A stretch of DNA of 64,000 nt. Source: Xanthobacteraceae bacterium (lineage in GTDB: Bacteria > Pseudomonadota > Alphaproteobacteria > Rhizobiales > Xanthobacteraceae). A program made the position numbers and the translations under genes. The stretch covers positions 948,007 through 1,012,006 of the forward strand of contig JAHBZE010000002.1 of the NCBI GenBank assembly GCA_019635585.1. The letters run 5' to 3'. Shown here piece by piece: positions 37,026-46,698 of this stretch (position 1 is the first letter of the stretch; each line of letters opens with the position of its first letter). The notes beneath the pieces are model-generated. The model was not told where the DNA came from, did no database searches, and was given only the letters and a program-made list of their open reading frames with translations.

Positions 37026-37571
37026 ATGGCTGACGTAAACGTCTCAGCGCTATCCGTTAGCCCCAAGGCCGGGGCAAAAAACGATGATTCTCAAGGCGAT
37101 GAAGGCATCCCGGCAGTCGAGCTGATCGAACTGCTCTTTTTTGCATACCGGGATTTCGTGGGCGACGCCGACGAACATCTCGAACGGCTCGGCTTCGGCC
37201 GCGCCCATCACCGGGTCGTTCATTTCGTCAGCCGCCATCCCGGCATGCGGGTCGCCGATCTGCTCGCGGTGCTGAAGATCACCAAGCAGAGCCTGGGCCG
37301 CGTGCTGCGCGAACTCGTCGATAACGGCTACGTGCTGCAACGGGCCGGCGACAGCGACCGCCGCGAGCGCCTGCTTTACGTGACACCGAAGGGCGAGGAA
37401 CTCGCACGCCAACTGGTCGCGCTCCAGACCCGCCGCTTCGCCCGCGCCTTCAACGAATGCGGACCCGGCGCGCGTCTCGAAGCGCGCAAATTCCTGGCGT
37501 CGATGATCGACTCGGAATCGCGCGAGGAAGTCGAAGGTCTGATCGCGCGCGCGAACGCGAAGAAGAAATGA
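37026..37571 (+). CDS. petP: MarR-family regulator, PetP-like
   Basis: 181-aa winged-helix regulator. The core IELLFFAYRDFV...GFGRAHHRVVHFVSRHPG, ITKQSLGRVLRELVDNGYV and DRRERLLYVTPKG closely follow Rhodobacter PetP as I remember it. The first ~35 residues are a disordered extension. The stop overlaps the next start (ATGA), coupling it to a PetR-type response regulator. In Rhodobacter, PetP and PetR are needed for expression of the cytochrome bc1 genes. petABC lie ~13 kb downstream here. Assignment is by motif and context. Confidence 0.85.
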   Translation: MADVNVSALSVSPKAGAKNDDSQGDEGIPAVELIELLFFAYRDFVGDADEHLERLGFGRAHHRVVHFVSRHPGMRVADLLAVLKITKQSLGRVLRELVDNGYVLQRAGDSDRRERLLYVTPKGEELARQLVALQTRRFARAFNECGPGARLEARKFLASMIDSESREEVEGLIARANAKKK

Positions 37572-38287
37572 GCACGGCCATGAACAAGCCGCTCAAAACG
37601 CCGTCCGACGACGCGCCGCATCTCCTGGTGGTTGATGACGACCAGCGCATCCGCGAACTGCTTTCGCGTTATCTGACCGATCACGCCTATCGCGTCACCA
37701 CGGCCTCCGACGCTGCAGACGCGCGCGTGAAGCTCAGCGGCATGGCTTTCGACATGCTGGTGCTCGACGTGATGATGCCCGGAGAAACCGGGCTCGAGCT
37801 TGCGAAATCTATTCGCGAAAATTCCGACGTGCCGATCCTGATGCTGACCGCGCGCGCGGAAACCTCCGACCGCATCGCGGGGCTGGAGGCTGGCGTCGAC
37901 GATTATTTGCCGAAACCGTTCGACCCGCGCGAATTGCTCCTGCGCATCAACAGCGTGCTGCGCCGCGCGGCGACGCCCGCCGTGCCCGCGGTCGAAAGCG
38001 TGCGCTTCGGCGATTTCGAATTTCATCTCGAACGCGGCGATCTGACGAAGAATGGCGAGCCCGTGCGCATCACCGACCGCGAATGCGACATGCTTCGCGT
38101 GCTCTCGCAGCGCGCGGGCGAAACCGTGCCGCGGCAGGATCTGGTCGCGCCCGGCGGCGACGCTTCCGACCGCGCGGTCGATGTGCAGATCAATCGCCTG
38201 CGCCGCAAGATCGAGAAGGACCCCGCCGATCCCGTCTATCTGCGTACCGTGCGCGGCGTGGGCTACCGGCTGCTGGTAACTCCGTGA
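37568..38287 (+). CDS. petR: OmpR-family response regulator, PetR-like
   Basis: 239 aa: receiver domain (about 17-130) with acidic pair VVDDD, phospho-acceptor Asp67 and Lys116, then a PhoB/OmpR winged-helix DNA-binding domain (FGDFEFHLERGDLTKNGEPV, RLRRKIEKDP, VRGVGYRLL). ATG 37568 overlaps the petP stop, and its own stop overlaps the kinase GTG start (GTGA), so all three genes are translationally coupled. Likely controls respiratory (bc1) genes as in Rhodobacter. Confidence 0.9.
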   Translation: MSTAMNKPLKTPSDDAPHLLVVDDDQRIRELLSRYLTDHAYRVTTASDAADARVKLSGMAFDMLVLDVMMPGETGLELAKSIRENSDVPILMLTARAETSDRIAGLEAGVDDYLPKPFDPRELLLRINSVLRRAATPAVPAVESVRFGDFEFHLERGDLTKNGEPVRITDRECDMLRVLSQRAGETVPRQDLVAPGGDASDRAVDVQINRLRRKIEKDPADPVYLRTVRGVGYRLLVTP

Positions 38288-39672
38288 CCTCGATCGACAC
38301 CGGCCTTCGCGGAATCAAGTCGGTTTTCGGCCGGATCGGCGGCGCCTATGGCCGCTTCGGCACCTTCATGAACGCGCGTCTACCGAAAGGTCTTTACGCG
38401 CGCACGCTGCTCATTCTTCTAATTCCGATTGTATTGCTGCAATCGGTGCTGACCTTCGTGTTTCTCGAGCGGCACTGGAATCTCGTGACGCAGCGTCTCT
38501 CTGCGGCGGTCTCGCGCGACATTGCGTCGCTGATCGACGTCTATGAAAAGTATCCGCAGGACAAGGACGCCGCACTCCTGCGCAAGATCGCCAATGACCG
38601 GCTGAACCTCACTGTCGAGCTCTTGCCCGACGCAGATTTGCCCCCGCCGGGACCGAAGCCTTTCTTCTCGCCGCTCGACGGCGCGCTCTCGCGCGAGATC
38701 GGCACGCTTATCCAGCGGCCGTTCTGGATCGACACCGTCGGCAACTCCAACGTCATCGAAATCCGCATCAAGCTCGAGAAGAACATCTTTCGCGTGTTCG
38801 CACCGCGCAGCTACGCCTACGCCTCGAACTCGCACATTTTCATTATCTGGATGTTCGGCACCTCGCTGGTGCTGATCGCGATTTCGATTCTGTTCCTGCG
38901 CAACCAGATCAAGCCGATCCAGCAACTTGCCGAAGCCGCGGAAGCCTTCGGCAAGGGCCGCGAAGTCGCGAACTTCCGCCCGCGCGGCGCGACCGAAGTG
39001 CGGCGCGCGGCGGCGGCCTTCCTCGAAATGAAGCGCCGCATAGAGCGCCAGATCGAGCAGCGCACCACCATGCTCGCCGGCGTCTCGCACGACATGCGCA
39101 CGGTGCTGACCCGCTTCAAGCTCGAGCTCGCACTGTTGCCCGAAGGTCCGGAAGCGGAAGCCATGCGCCGCGACGTGGACGAACTGAACACCATGCTTGA
39201 GGCATATCTTTCGTTCGCGCGTGGCGAATCCGGCGAAGGACCGGGCATGCTCGATGCCGCCGAGATGTTGAAAGATCTCGCCGCCGACGCCGAGCGCCAA
39301 GGGCGCAAGGTGACGGCAAGCTTCGCCGGTCCGCCGATCGTGCAGGCGCGGAAGGAAGCGTTGCGCCGCTGCGTCGCCAATCTGGTCGCGAACGCGATCC
39401 GCTACGGCAAGAACATCGCACTCACCGGAAAGCGCGAGCCGCGCTGGCTGGAAATTTCCGTCGAAGATGATGGCCCCGGCATTCCCGCCGACCGCCGCGA
39501 GGAAGTCTTCCGGCCATTTCTGCGGTTGGACGCCTCGCGCAATCAGGATCAGGGAAACAGCGGCCTCGGGCTTTCGATCGCGCGCGACATCGCGATCGCG
39601 CATGGCGGCGATATTTTTCTTTCCGATAGCCCGATGGGCGGATTACGCGCGACGGTGCGGATACCGGCCTAA
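38284..39672 (+). CDS. EnvZ-type sensor histidine kinase, partner of PetR-like regulator
   Basis: 462 aa. Two membrane helices (about 41-62 and 184-206) flank a ~120-aa periplasmic sensor domain. Then follow a HAMP domain, the H-box GVSHDMRT with phospho-acceptor His269, N-box VANLVANAIRYG, G1 DDGPGIP and G2 GNSGLGLSIARD. The GTG start at 38284 overlaps the regulator's stop. The signal is unknown. Rhodobacter petPR was described without an adjacent kinase, so this third gene may supply the missing sensor (inference). The stop overlaps csaA by 4 bases. Confidence 0.92.
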   Translation: MTSIDTGLRGIKSVFGRIGGAYGRFGTFMNARLPKGLYARTLLILLIPIVLLQSVLTFVFLERHWNLVTQRLSAAVSRDIASLIDVYEKYPQDKDAALLRKIANDRLNLTVELLPDADLPPPGPKPFFSPLDGALSREIGTLIQRPFWIDTVGNSNVIEIRIKLEKNIFRVFAPRSYAYASNSHIFIIWMFGTSLVLIAISILFLRNQIKPIQQLAEAAEAFGKGREVANFRPRGATEVRRAAAAFLEMKRRIERQIEQRTTMLAGVSHDMRTVLTRFKLELALLPEGPEAEAMRRDVDELNTMLEAYLSFARGESGEGPGMLDAAEMLKDLAADAERQGRKVTASFAGPPIVQARKEALRRCVANLVANAIRYGKNIALTGKREPRWLEISVEDDGPGIPADRREEVFRPFLRLDASRNQDQGNSGLGLSIARDIAIAHGGDIFLSDSPMGGLRATVRIPA

Positions 39673-40025
39673 AACAGCCGCGCGCCGTTCGGCACGGCAT
39701 GATCCGGCGAGAACAGCACCACCGCGCCCTCGTCATCGGGAAAACCGAGCGTCAGCACTTCCGACATCAGCGGCCCGATCTGGCGCGGCGGAAAATTCAC
39801 CACCGCCGCAACGCGCTTACCGGGAAGCTGTTCGGGCTTGTAGTATTTCGTGATCTGCGCGGACGATTTCTTGATTCCGATTGCCGGGCCGAAGTCGATC
39901 ATCATCTTGATCGCGGGCTTCTTCGCTTCCGGAAACGGCTCCGCCGAAACGATGGTGCCCACGCGCACATCCACTTTCATGAAGTCGTCGAACGAAATCC
40001 TGGGCGCAGGCGCAGCGCTGTTCAT
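39669..40025 (-). CDS. csaA: tRNA-binding protein, CsaA-like
   Basis: 118-aa OB-fold EMAP-II/tRNA-binding domain protein: start ISFDDFMKVDVRVGTIVSAEPFPEAKKPA, then ITKYYKPEQLPGKRVAAVVNF and GFPDDEGAVVLFSPD. CsaA binds tRNA and has chaperone activity linked to secretion in Bacillus. It is convergent with the sensor kinase, stop codons overlapping by 4 bases. Confidence 0.9.
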   Translation of the reverse strand: MNSAAPAPRISFDDFMKVDVRVGTIVSAEPFPEAKKPAIKMMIDFGPAIGIKKSSAQITKYYKPEQLPGKRVAAVVNFPPRQIGPLMSEVLTLGFPDDEGAVVLFSPDHAVPNGARLF

Positions 40026-40046
40026 TCTTACCCCCGGTTAAATTCT

Positions 40047-40724
40047 TCAAACCGCGAGCGGCGCGTTCGGATCTTCCGGAAACGCTTCGTCGCGGCGCGA
40101 CGCGCGCCGGCGCGGCGGACAGCGCGGCACGAAGCGGCACATCTCGCGCGCAAAACCCGCAAGCCGCTCCGCGCTCGCAAGCTGGCGGTCGAGTGCCGCC
40201 ATGGTGCGCGCAAGACCGGGGTCCTCGTCGTCGAGCCAGGTCTGAGTTGCGCGGGCGAAGAAACCAGCCAGCGCCTGTGCGCGCATGCCTCCGATCACGC
40301 CGGACGAGCCGACGCCCGCCGAAGACAACATCCATTGCTGCGAGCGTACCGCAAGCTTGTTCAAGCCCATCGCAAGCTGCGGATTGGTGCGCGCCGAACG
40401 GTAGAGTGAGCGGATCGCCTCGCGATAGGGCGACAGCGCCTCGAAGCGGCGCATCAGAACCTCGAACAGACGATCGCGCGCGGACTGTTCCGGCATTTCC
40501 GGATCGAGCGTCAATTGCTCGCCGCCGGACAAAACCTTCTTGTCGGTCTCGCGCATGAAGGCCGCGACCATGTCGAAAGTCGAGCCGAATTCGCCGCGCA
40601 GATCGGCTAGCGAGACATTCGCGAGTTTTGCGACTTCGGAAAGCTCGATGCGCTCGAAACGCTTTTCGGCAAGCAGCGTCAGAAATGCGCCGAGGATTTT
40701 TTCGCGGGCCTGTGCGTCAGCCAT
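40047..40724 (-). CDS. TetR-family transcriptional regulator
   Basis: 225 aa. The N-terminal HTH is IELSEVAKLANVSLADLRGEFGSTFDMVAAF (about 25-55). The ligand domain is helical with FEVLMRRFEALSPYREAIRSL. The C-terminal end is very basic (RFVPRCPPRRRASRRDEA), possibly contacting DNA or RNA. It reads the same way as csaA with a 21-base gap and could be co-transcribed with it. Target unknown; no obvious operator palindrome noticed upstream. Confidence 0.82.
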   Translation of the reverse strand: MADAQAREKILGAFLTLLAEKRFERIELSEVAKLANVSLADLRGEFGSTFDMVAAFMRETDKKVLSGGEQLTLDPEMPEQSARDRLFEVLMRRFEALSPYREAIRSLYRSARTNPQLAMGLNKLAVRSQQWMLSSAGVGSSGVIGGMRAQALAGFFARATQTWLDDEDPGLARTMAALDRQLASAERLAGFAREMCRFVPRCPPRRRASRRDEAFPEDPNAPLAV

Positions 40725-40827
40725 TTGAGGAGTCCTCCAAAGTCTGAAAACGCCGGAAATGCGTGAGGGTTCAGCTTAGGAACTTCGTATGGCGATGGGA
40801 AGGCGTGCTCCGGGACGACGAAGAAGC

Positions 40828-41646
40828 CTACCCCGCCAATTCCCTGCCGCGTTTGGTTGCGGCCGCCACCGCCTCTTCGAGCAATTTCTCGAAGCCCGCC
40901 TCGCCCATTAAAATTTTAAGTGCTGCCGCCGTGGTGCCGTTCGGCGAGGTGACATTCTCGCGCAGCGTCGCAGCCGGAAGCTCCGAGCGATGCAGCAGCT
41001 CGCCCGCGCCCGCGACGGTTTCGCGCGCGAGCTTTGCCGCTAGCTCCTTCGACAGTCCCGCCTTCTCGCCCGCACGCGCGAGCGTTTCCGCGAGCAGAAA
41101 CACATAAGCCGGGCCGGAGCCGGAAACGGCGGTCGCCGCATCCATCAGGTTCTCGTCGTCGATCCATTCCACCGGCCCGGTCGAACGCAACAGCGCGTCG
41201 GTCAGCGCACGCGCTTTCGCATCGGCCCGCTTGTTCGGTACCGCGACCGTAATGCCGCGGCCGATCGCAGCCGGCGTATTCGGAATCGTGCGGACCACCG
41301 CCGACTTCGGGAAGGATTGTTCGAGAAACGAAATCGTGCGCCCCGCCATGATTGAGATCACGGCCGTATCCGCGCCCGCGAACTGCGAAAGCTCGGGCAG
41401 CACATCCGGCGCAACCTGCGGCTTCACCGCAAGAATGAGCGCGGCGACTTCGCCCGGCGGATCCTGATTGAGCGGGATCTTGTTCGCGGAGAGCAGCGAG
41501 AGAATTTCCGGCGGCGGACCGGGATCGCGCACTGCGACCTGAGACGCGGACAGGCCCGCTTTGAGCCAGCCTTCAAGCAGCGCGCCGCCCATCTTGCCCG
41601 CGCCCGCGAGCATGACCGAGCCTTTAAGCGCGGAGAGCGCGCTCAT
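40828..41646 (-). CDS. proC: Pyrroline-5-carboxylate reductase
   Basis: 272-aa NAD(P)H enzyme for the last step of proline synthesis. It has a Rossmann GAGKMGGALLEGWLKAG near residue 15, VLAVKP-like LILAVKPQ, the P5CR signature region AVSGSGPAYVFLLAETLARAGEKAGL and the C-terminal VTSPNGTTAAAL. It follows the YbjN gene with a 4-base gap, so the two form an operon. Confidence 0.95.
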   Translation of the reverse strand: MSALSALKGSVMLAGAGKMGGALLEGWLKAGLSASQVAVRDPGPPPEILSLLSANKIPLNQDPPGEVAALILAVKPQVAPDVLPELSQFAGADTAVISIMAGRTISFLEQSFPKSAVVRTIPNTPAAIGRGITVAVPNKRADAKARALTDALLRSTGPVEWIDDENLMDAATAVSGSGPAYVFLLAETLARAGEKAGLSKELAAKLARETVAGAGELLHRSELPAATLRENVTSPNGTTAAALKILMGEAGFEKLLEEAVAAATKRGRELAG

Positions 41647-41650
41647 GGCC

Positions 41651-42151
41651 TTACGCCTCGCCGGCGGTCTCGAAGAGAGTGGCGTCCATCGCCTCGCGCG
41701 CGTTCTTGCCCGCCCAGATCACGAACTGGAACGCGGGATAGTAACGCTCCGCCGCGCTGACGGCGTTTTCGAGAAGCGCTTCGCATTGCCGGCCGCTTGC
41801 CTCCGCTCCGCCGGAGAGTACCAGCCCGTCGCGATACATGACGAGCCCCTCCTCCGACCAGAGATCGAAGTGACCGAGCCAGAGCTGCTCGTTCACCATC
41901 GCGAGCAGCCGGTAGATTTCCGCGCGCCGCGCCTCCGGCACCTTGAGGTCGAAGGCGCAGGCCGTGTGCAGCGCCTCGAGCTCGTCCATCCACTGGAATG
42001 AGACGTTGTAGTTGGTGTGACGCCCTTTGATGGAAAGCGTGATCTCGGACTCGTTCGAACGCTCGAACGACCAGTCGTTGACCGCAGCCAGCCGCTCGAC
42101 CAGGTCGACGGGGTTCCCGCCGGGGCCTCTATCGAATTCAGCCAGTGACAT
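41651..42151 (-). CDS. YbjN domain-containing protein
   Basis: 166 aa, soluble, with the YbjN/type III chaperone-like fold features: NDWSFERSNESEITLSIKG, QWMDELEALHTACAFDLKVP, LLAMVNEQLWLGHFDLWSEEGLVMYRDGL and FVIWAGKNA. In Rhizobiales it is very often next to proC, as here. E. coli YbjN affects motility and stress traits; the molecular role is unknown. Confidence 0.9.
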   Translation of the reverse strand: MSLAEFDRGPGGNPVDLVERLAAVNDWSFERSNESEITLSIKGRHTNYNVSFQWMDELEALHTACAFDLKVPEARRAEIYRLLAMVNEQLWLGHFDLWSEEGLVMYRDGLVLSGGAEASGRQCEALLENAVSAAERYYPAFQFVIWAGKNAREAMDATLFETAGEA

Positions 42152-42392
42152 TCCGCATCCTTTCCTCGAGGGCCGTGAAGCCCTGCCGCGAATCCTTCAG
42201 CGCACTCCGGCCAAGGTGCCGAAGCCGCCCTCCGCTCCCCGTGTGATCTGCCGCCGCAACTCGCTGATTCGCCGAAATGAATCGCAAATCAGTGATGTCA
42301 GAAGAATCGAATTCGCCGCTGCCTTCAATGGCAGCAAGGCCACTTCCCACAGCCGCAGGCCGGAATGCCCGCAATTATCCGTGGAGAACTAT

Positions 42393-42659
42393 TCAGGCCG
42401 ACGGGTTCTGCTGCTTTACCAGCGCTTCGAGTTCGGCGAGGCGGGCGGCGAGCTTCTCGTTCTCGTCGCGGGCTTTTGCGGCCATTTCCTTGACCGCCTC
42501 GTGTTCCTCGCGGCTCACGACGTCCATGCCGCGCAGGATGCGCTCGGCCTGCGAGCGGACCATTGTCTCGACCTCGCGGCGCACGCCGCTTGCAACTCCC
42601 GCTGCGTCGTTCGCAAGCCGCGCGAACTCGTCGAAAATGCGGTTGGAAGTCTGGGCCAT
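42393..42659 (-). CDS. ubiK: Ubiquinone biosynthesis accessory factor UbiK (BMFP domain)
   Basis: 88 aa starting MAQTSNRIFDEFARLANDAAGVA and ending in a long coiled coil (MAAKARDENEKLAARLAELEALV). UbiK (YqiC) is a trimerising membrane-fusogenic accessory factor that aids ubiquinone synthesis with UbiJ. GAGGAG lies upstream of the ATG at 42659. The 241-base gap before the YbjN gene shows no gene. Confidence 0.9.
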   Translation of the reverse strand: MAQTSNRIFDEFARLANDAAGVASGVRREVETMVRSQAERILRGMDVVSREEHEAVKEMAAKARDENEKLAARLAELEALVKQQNPSA

Positions 42660-42772
42660 GTCACGCTCCTCGGGCCGCAACTGGCGGCCTCTGCCCTACA
42701 ATGGGTATTGAGACGCGTCGCCGCAAGGCGGCTTCTTGACTTGGGTTAAGGGAGGGCTGATTCAGGCCGCCA

Positions 42773-43627
42773 ATGCCCTTGCTCGCACTCCCCTTTCCCA
42801 TGATCGACCCGGTGCTGATTTCGGTCGGCCCCTTTTCGATCCGCTGGTACGCGCTCGCTTATGTCGGAGGGCTGATCGCGGCCTGGTGGCTCGCACGCAG
42901 GATCGCCGCCGCCAAGGCTTATTGGGGCGGCGTCTCGCCGATGGTGCCTGAGGATATTGACGACGTGATCGTCTGGGCAGCGCTCGGCGTCGTGCTTGGC
43001 GGACGCACCGGCTATGTGCTGTTTTACAACCCGGCTTATTACGCCGCGCATCCGGCAGAGATTTTCGTACTGTGGCACGGCGGTATGTCGTTTCACGGCG
43101 GCTTCCTCGGCACCGTGCTGGCGCTGCTCTTGTTCGCCCGCTCGCGCGGCATCCCGATGCTTTCGATGCTCGATGTCGCCGCGGTGGTGACACCGATCGG
43201 CCTGTTCCTCGGCCGCATGGCGAATTTCGTGAACAGCGAATTGTGGGGCCGCGTCACCGATGTGCCCTGGGCTTTCGTGTTTCCGAACGGCGGACCGAAC
43301 CCGCGCCATCCGAGCCAGCTCTATGAAGGCGCGCTCGAAGGCATCGTGCTGTTCGCGATCCTCCTTTTCATGTGGCGCAAGGGCGCGCTGAAATATCCCG
43401 GCATGATCGGCGGCATGTTCGTCGGCGGCTACGGCGTCGCGCGCATCGTTTCTGAATTTTTCCGCGAGCCGGACGTGCAGATCGGCTATCTCGCCGGCGG
43501 CCTCACCATGGGCATGCTGCTGTCGCTCCCGATGCTCGCGGTCGGCTTCGGCGCGATCTGGATCGCATGGAAGCGCGGTGCCGCGAAATTCAAGGCGCCG
43601 AAAAAGCCGAAGCATGAACGCGCTTGA
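42773..43627 (+). CDS. lgt: Phosphatidylglycerol-prolipoprotein diacylglyceryl transferase
   Basis: 284-aa inner-membrane enzyme adding diacylglycerol to lipoprotein Cys, using PG made by PgsA. It has seven helices. Key motifs: [23 protein letters not shown] (catalytic His), the Lgt signature [17 protein letters not shown] and [12 protein letters not shown]. The C-terminus is basic. First gene of lgt-midA-pgeF-prs. Confidence 0.95.
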   Translation: MPLLALPFPMIDPVLISVGPFSIRWYALAYVGGLIAAWWLARRIAAAKAYWGGVSPMVPEDIDDVIVWAALGVVLGGRTGYVLFYNPAYYAAHPAEIFVLWHGGMSFHGGFLGTVLALLLFARSRGIPMLSMLDVAAVVTPIGLFLGRMANFVNSELWGRVTDVPWAFVFPNGGPNPRHPSQLYEGALEGIVLFAILLFMWRKGALKYPGMIGGMFVGGYGVARIVSEFFREPDVQIGYLAGGLTMGMLLSLPMLAVGFGAIWIAWKRGAAKFKAPKKPKHERA

Positions 43628-44717
43628 GCGCGAAATCCGCGCCCTGATCGAAACCCAGGGGCCGATTTCCGTCTCACGCTATATGGCGCTCTGCCTCGCC
43701 CATCCCGAATATGGCTACTACGTCACGCGCGATCCCTTCGGCGCGGGCGGCGACTTCACCACCGCGCCGGAAATCTCGCAGATGTTCGGCGAACTCATCG
43801 GCATCTGGTGCGCGGAGGTTTGGCGGCTGATGGGCGCGCCAGCGCGTATCGTGCTTGTCGAAGCTGGGCCGGGACGCGGTACCTTGATGAAGGACGCGCT
43901 GCGCGCGGCGAAAGTCCTGCCGGGCTTTCTCGACGCAGTCGAACTGCACCTAATAGAGACCAGCCCGCTCTTGCAGGAACGCCAGCGCGAAATGCTGCAC
44001 GGCGTCGTGCCGTCGATTGCGTGGCACGGCGAAGCGAACACTTTGCCCGATGATGCACCGCTGCTCGCGATCGGCAACGAATTCATCGACGCGCTGCCCG
44101 TGGATCAATTCGAGAAGAAGGCCGGCCGCTGGCATGAGCGGAAGGTCGGACTCGGCATCGACTTCGCGTTCGGCCTCGACGCGGCACTCCTCCCCGATTT
44201 TGAGAAAAGTCTTCCCGACCGGCTCACGCCTGCGCCCGACGGCGCGGTGTTCGAACGCCGCGCACTTGGCCCCGTCACCGGAATCCTCTCGCGCATCGAA
44301 AAGAACGGCGGCGCGGCACTCTTTGTCGATTACGGTCACGCCGAGTCCGGATTCGGCGACACGCTGCAGGCAGTGCGCGGTCACGATTACGCCGAACCGC
44401 TGGAGACACCGGGCGAAGCCGATCTCACCGCGCAGGTCGACTTCGAGGCGCTCGCCGCTCTCGCGAATAAAAACGTCCGCGCGATCGGGCCAGTCTCGCA
44501 GCGCGAATTTCTCGGCCAGCTCGGCATCGAAGCGCGCGCGGATATTCTGCGGCGAAACGCGAAAGACGAAATGCGCGCGGAGATCACGATTTCACTCGAG
44601 CGGCTAATCGGTCCCGCGCCCGGCATGGGCGAAATGTTCAAGGCCCTCGCCTTTGCGCACAAGGATTTGCCGCCGCTCCCCGGATTTGACGGCGCGAAAG
44701 TGAGCGGCAAGATTTGA
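43614..44717 (+). CDS. midA: SAM-dependent methyltransferase, MidA/NDUFAF7 family
   Basis: 367 aa. Hallmarks: N-terminal [43 protein letters not shown]-binding [29 protein letters not shown] and [10 protein letters not shown]. In mitochondria NDUFAF7 methylates an arginine of the complex I 49-kDa subunit; the bacterial role is presumably similar. ATG 43614 lies inside the last codons of lgt (14-base overlap), so the two are coupled. Confidence 0.93.
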   Translation: MNALEREIRALIETQGPISVSRYMALCLAHPEYGYYVTRDPFGAGGDFTTAPEISQMFGELIGIWCAEVWRLMGAPARIVLVEAGPGRGTLMKDALRAAKVLPGFLDAVELHLIETSPLLQERQREMLHGVVPSIAWHGEANTLPDDAPLLAIGNEFIDALPVDQFEKKAGRWHERKVGLGIDFAFGLDAALLPDFEKSLPDRLTPAPDGAVFERRALGPVTGILSRIEKNGGAALFVDYGHAESGFGDTLQAVRGHDYAEPLETPGEADLTAQVDFEALAALANKNVRAIGPVSQREFLGQLGIEARADILRRNAKDEMRAEITISLERLIGPAPGMGEMFKALAFAHKDLPPLPGFDGAKVSGKI

Positions 44718-44720
44718 AGC

Positions 44721-45488
44721 ATGAAAGTTGAATCGCAAGCGCTCGCAAAACTTCCCGGCATCCGCCACGCTTTCTTCACGCGCGAAGGCGGCGTCTCGGA
44801 AGGAATCTATGAGTCGCTGAACGGGGGTATCGGTTCGCAGGACGATTCCGCGAAGGTGTACGAAAACCGCCGCCGCATGGCGGACGTCCTTGGCGCGGAA
44901 CATCTTCTCACTTGCTACCAGATCCATTCCGCGGATGTTGTCGTCGCGGGCAAGGCCTGGAGCCGCGAAGACGCGGCGCGCGCGGACGGCATCGTCACCC
45001 GCACGCCTGCGCTCGCGGTCGGCGCTGCCGCCGCCGATTGCGGTCCGTTGCTCTTTGCCGACAGCGGCGCGCGCATCGTCGCGGCGGCGCACGCCGGCTG
45101 GAAAGGTGCGCTCGGCGGCATCGCGGAAGCGACCGTTGCGAAGATGGAAGAGCTCGGCGCAAAGCGCGAGAATATCGTCGCCGCGATCGGACCGCTGATC
45201 CGGCAAAAGAGTTACGAGGTCGGGCCGGAATTTGTCGCCCGCTTCGAGGCGGCGGACCCAACCTATGCGCGATTCTTCGCGCCCTCGGCGAATGCCGGAC
45301 ACGCCTTGTTCGATCTCGCGGGACTGATCCGGCTGCGGCTGGAAAGCGCAGGTGTCGGGCAGATCGAGGACCTCGGTCTCGACACTTACTCGGACGAAAC
45401 GCGCTTCTTTTCCTACCGGCGTACCACGCACCGCAAAGAACCCGATTACGGCCGCCAGATCGCGGCAATCGCGCTCGTGCCCGAATAA
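44721..45488 (+). CDS. pgeF: Peptidoglycan editing factor PgeF (YfiH/laccase-domain)
   Basis: 255-aa DUF152 protein. The Zn/Cu-type site residues are visible: His in YQIHSADV, Cys in AADCGPLLFAD and His in AAAHAGWKGAL. PgeF hydrolyses wrongly incorporated amino acids in UDP-MurNAc intermediates. It starts 3 bases after midA. The usual lgt-midA-pgeF order of Rhizobiales is kept. Confidence 0.93.
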   Translation: MKVESQALAKLPGIRHAFFTREGGVSEGIYESLNGGIGSQDDSAKVYENRRRMADVLGAEHLLTCYQIHSADVVVAGKAWSREDAARADGIVTRTPALAVGAAAADCGPLLFADSGARIVAAAHAGWKGALGGIAEATVAKMEELGAKRENIVAAIGPLIRQKSYEVGPEFVARFEAADPTYARFFAPSANAGHALFDLAGLIRLRLESAGVGQIEDLGLDTYSDETRFFSYRRTTHRKEPDYGRQIAAIALVPE

Positions 45489-45587
45489 GGGGATGGCTTT
45501 TGCCCCCGTATTTACAGGGTTGGCCGCGGCGGCTAGTGACTTTTGCGGTTGGGTCTGGCGCTGAATCAGCGCGAATGGGTGGCGTGC

Positions 45588-46553
45588 ATGTCGGGTCGGC
45601 AGAGCAGAAATAACGGAACTATCAAGCTCGTCGCCGGCAACTCGAACCGCGCGCTCTCGGAAACCATCGCCTCCTATCTTGAAACGCCGATGACAAAAGC
45701 CACCGTGCGGCGCTTCGCCGACATGGAGATCTTCGTCGAGATCGAGGAAAACGTGCGCGGGCAGGATGTCTTCGTCCTGCAATCGACCTCGTTTCCCGCA
45801 AACGACCATTTGATGGAATTGCTGATCCTGACCGACGCGCTGCGCCGCTCCTCCGCGCGCCGCATCACCGCGGTCATTCCCTATTTCGGCTACGCGCGGC
45901 AGGACCGTAAACCGGGGCCCCGCACGCCAATCTCCGCGAAGCTGGTCGCAAACCTGATTACCCGCGCCGGGGCCGACCGCGTGATGACGGTCGATCTGCA
46001 CGCCAATCAGATTCAGGGCTTCTTCGATATTCCTGTCGACAACCTATACGCTGCTCCGGTGATGGTGCGCGACGTGAAGGAGCGTTACGAACTGGGCAAA
46101 GTCACCGTGGTGTCGCCGGACGTCGGCGGCGTGGCACGCGCCCGCGGCTGGGCAAAGCGCATCGACGCGCCGCTTGCCATCGTCGACAAGCGCCGCGAGC
46201 GCCCGAACGAATCCGAAGTGATGAACGTGATCGGCGACGTCGAAGGCCGCGATTGCATTCTGATCGACGACATCGTCGACTCAGGCGGCACGCTGGTGAA
46301 CGCTGCCGAAGCGCTGCTCGAGAAGGGCGCGACGTCCGTTTCCGCTTACATCACGCATGGCGTGCTTTCTGGCGGCGCGGTCGCACGCGTGACCGCCTCG
46401 AAGCTGAAGGAACTTGTGATCACCGACACGATCCAGCCGACTGAAGCCGTGCGCGTCGCGCGCAACATCCGCGTGCTCTCGATTGCCGCTTTGATGGGCG
46501 AAGCGATCGGCCGGACTGCCCACGAAGAGAGCGTTTCCAGCCTGTTCGACTGA
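45588..46553 (+). CDS. prs: Ribose-phosphate pyrophosphokinase
   Basis: 321-aa PRPP synthase supplying nucleotide, histidine and tryptophan synthesis. Motifs: FGYARQDRK, the catalytic [27 protein letters not shown] and the PRPP loop [16 protein letters not shown] weak start is likely ATG 45588 (frame open to 45543). Last gene of the lgt cluster, 99 bases after pgeF. Confidence 0.96.
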   Translation: MSGRQSRNNGTIKLVAGNSNRALSETIASYLETPMTKATVRRFADMEIFVEIEENVRGQDVFVLQSTSFPANDHLMELLILTDALRRSSARRITAVIPYFGYARQDRKPGPRTPISAKLVANLITRAGADRVMTVDLHANQIQGFFDIPVDNLYAAPVMVRDVKERYELGKVTVVSPDVGGVARARGWAKRIDAPLAIVDKRRERPNESEVMNVIGDVEGRDCILIDDIVDSGGTLVNAAEALLEKGATSVSAYITHGVLSGGAVARVTASKLKELVITDTIQPTEAVRVARNIRVLSIAALMGEAIGRTAHEESVSSLFD

Positions 46554-46698
46554 TTGTGACATCGGCAACTGGCGCCCGCGAAAATTCCGGGCAATCCGTT
46601 AACGAAATCGTGTTTTCCTGCCATATCGCTTCCATGATTGGAGCGTAGCAGCAAAACCACACATGAAACTGCGGCAGACGTCGCATAGGGAGGCCCCT

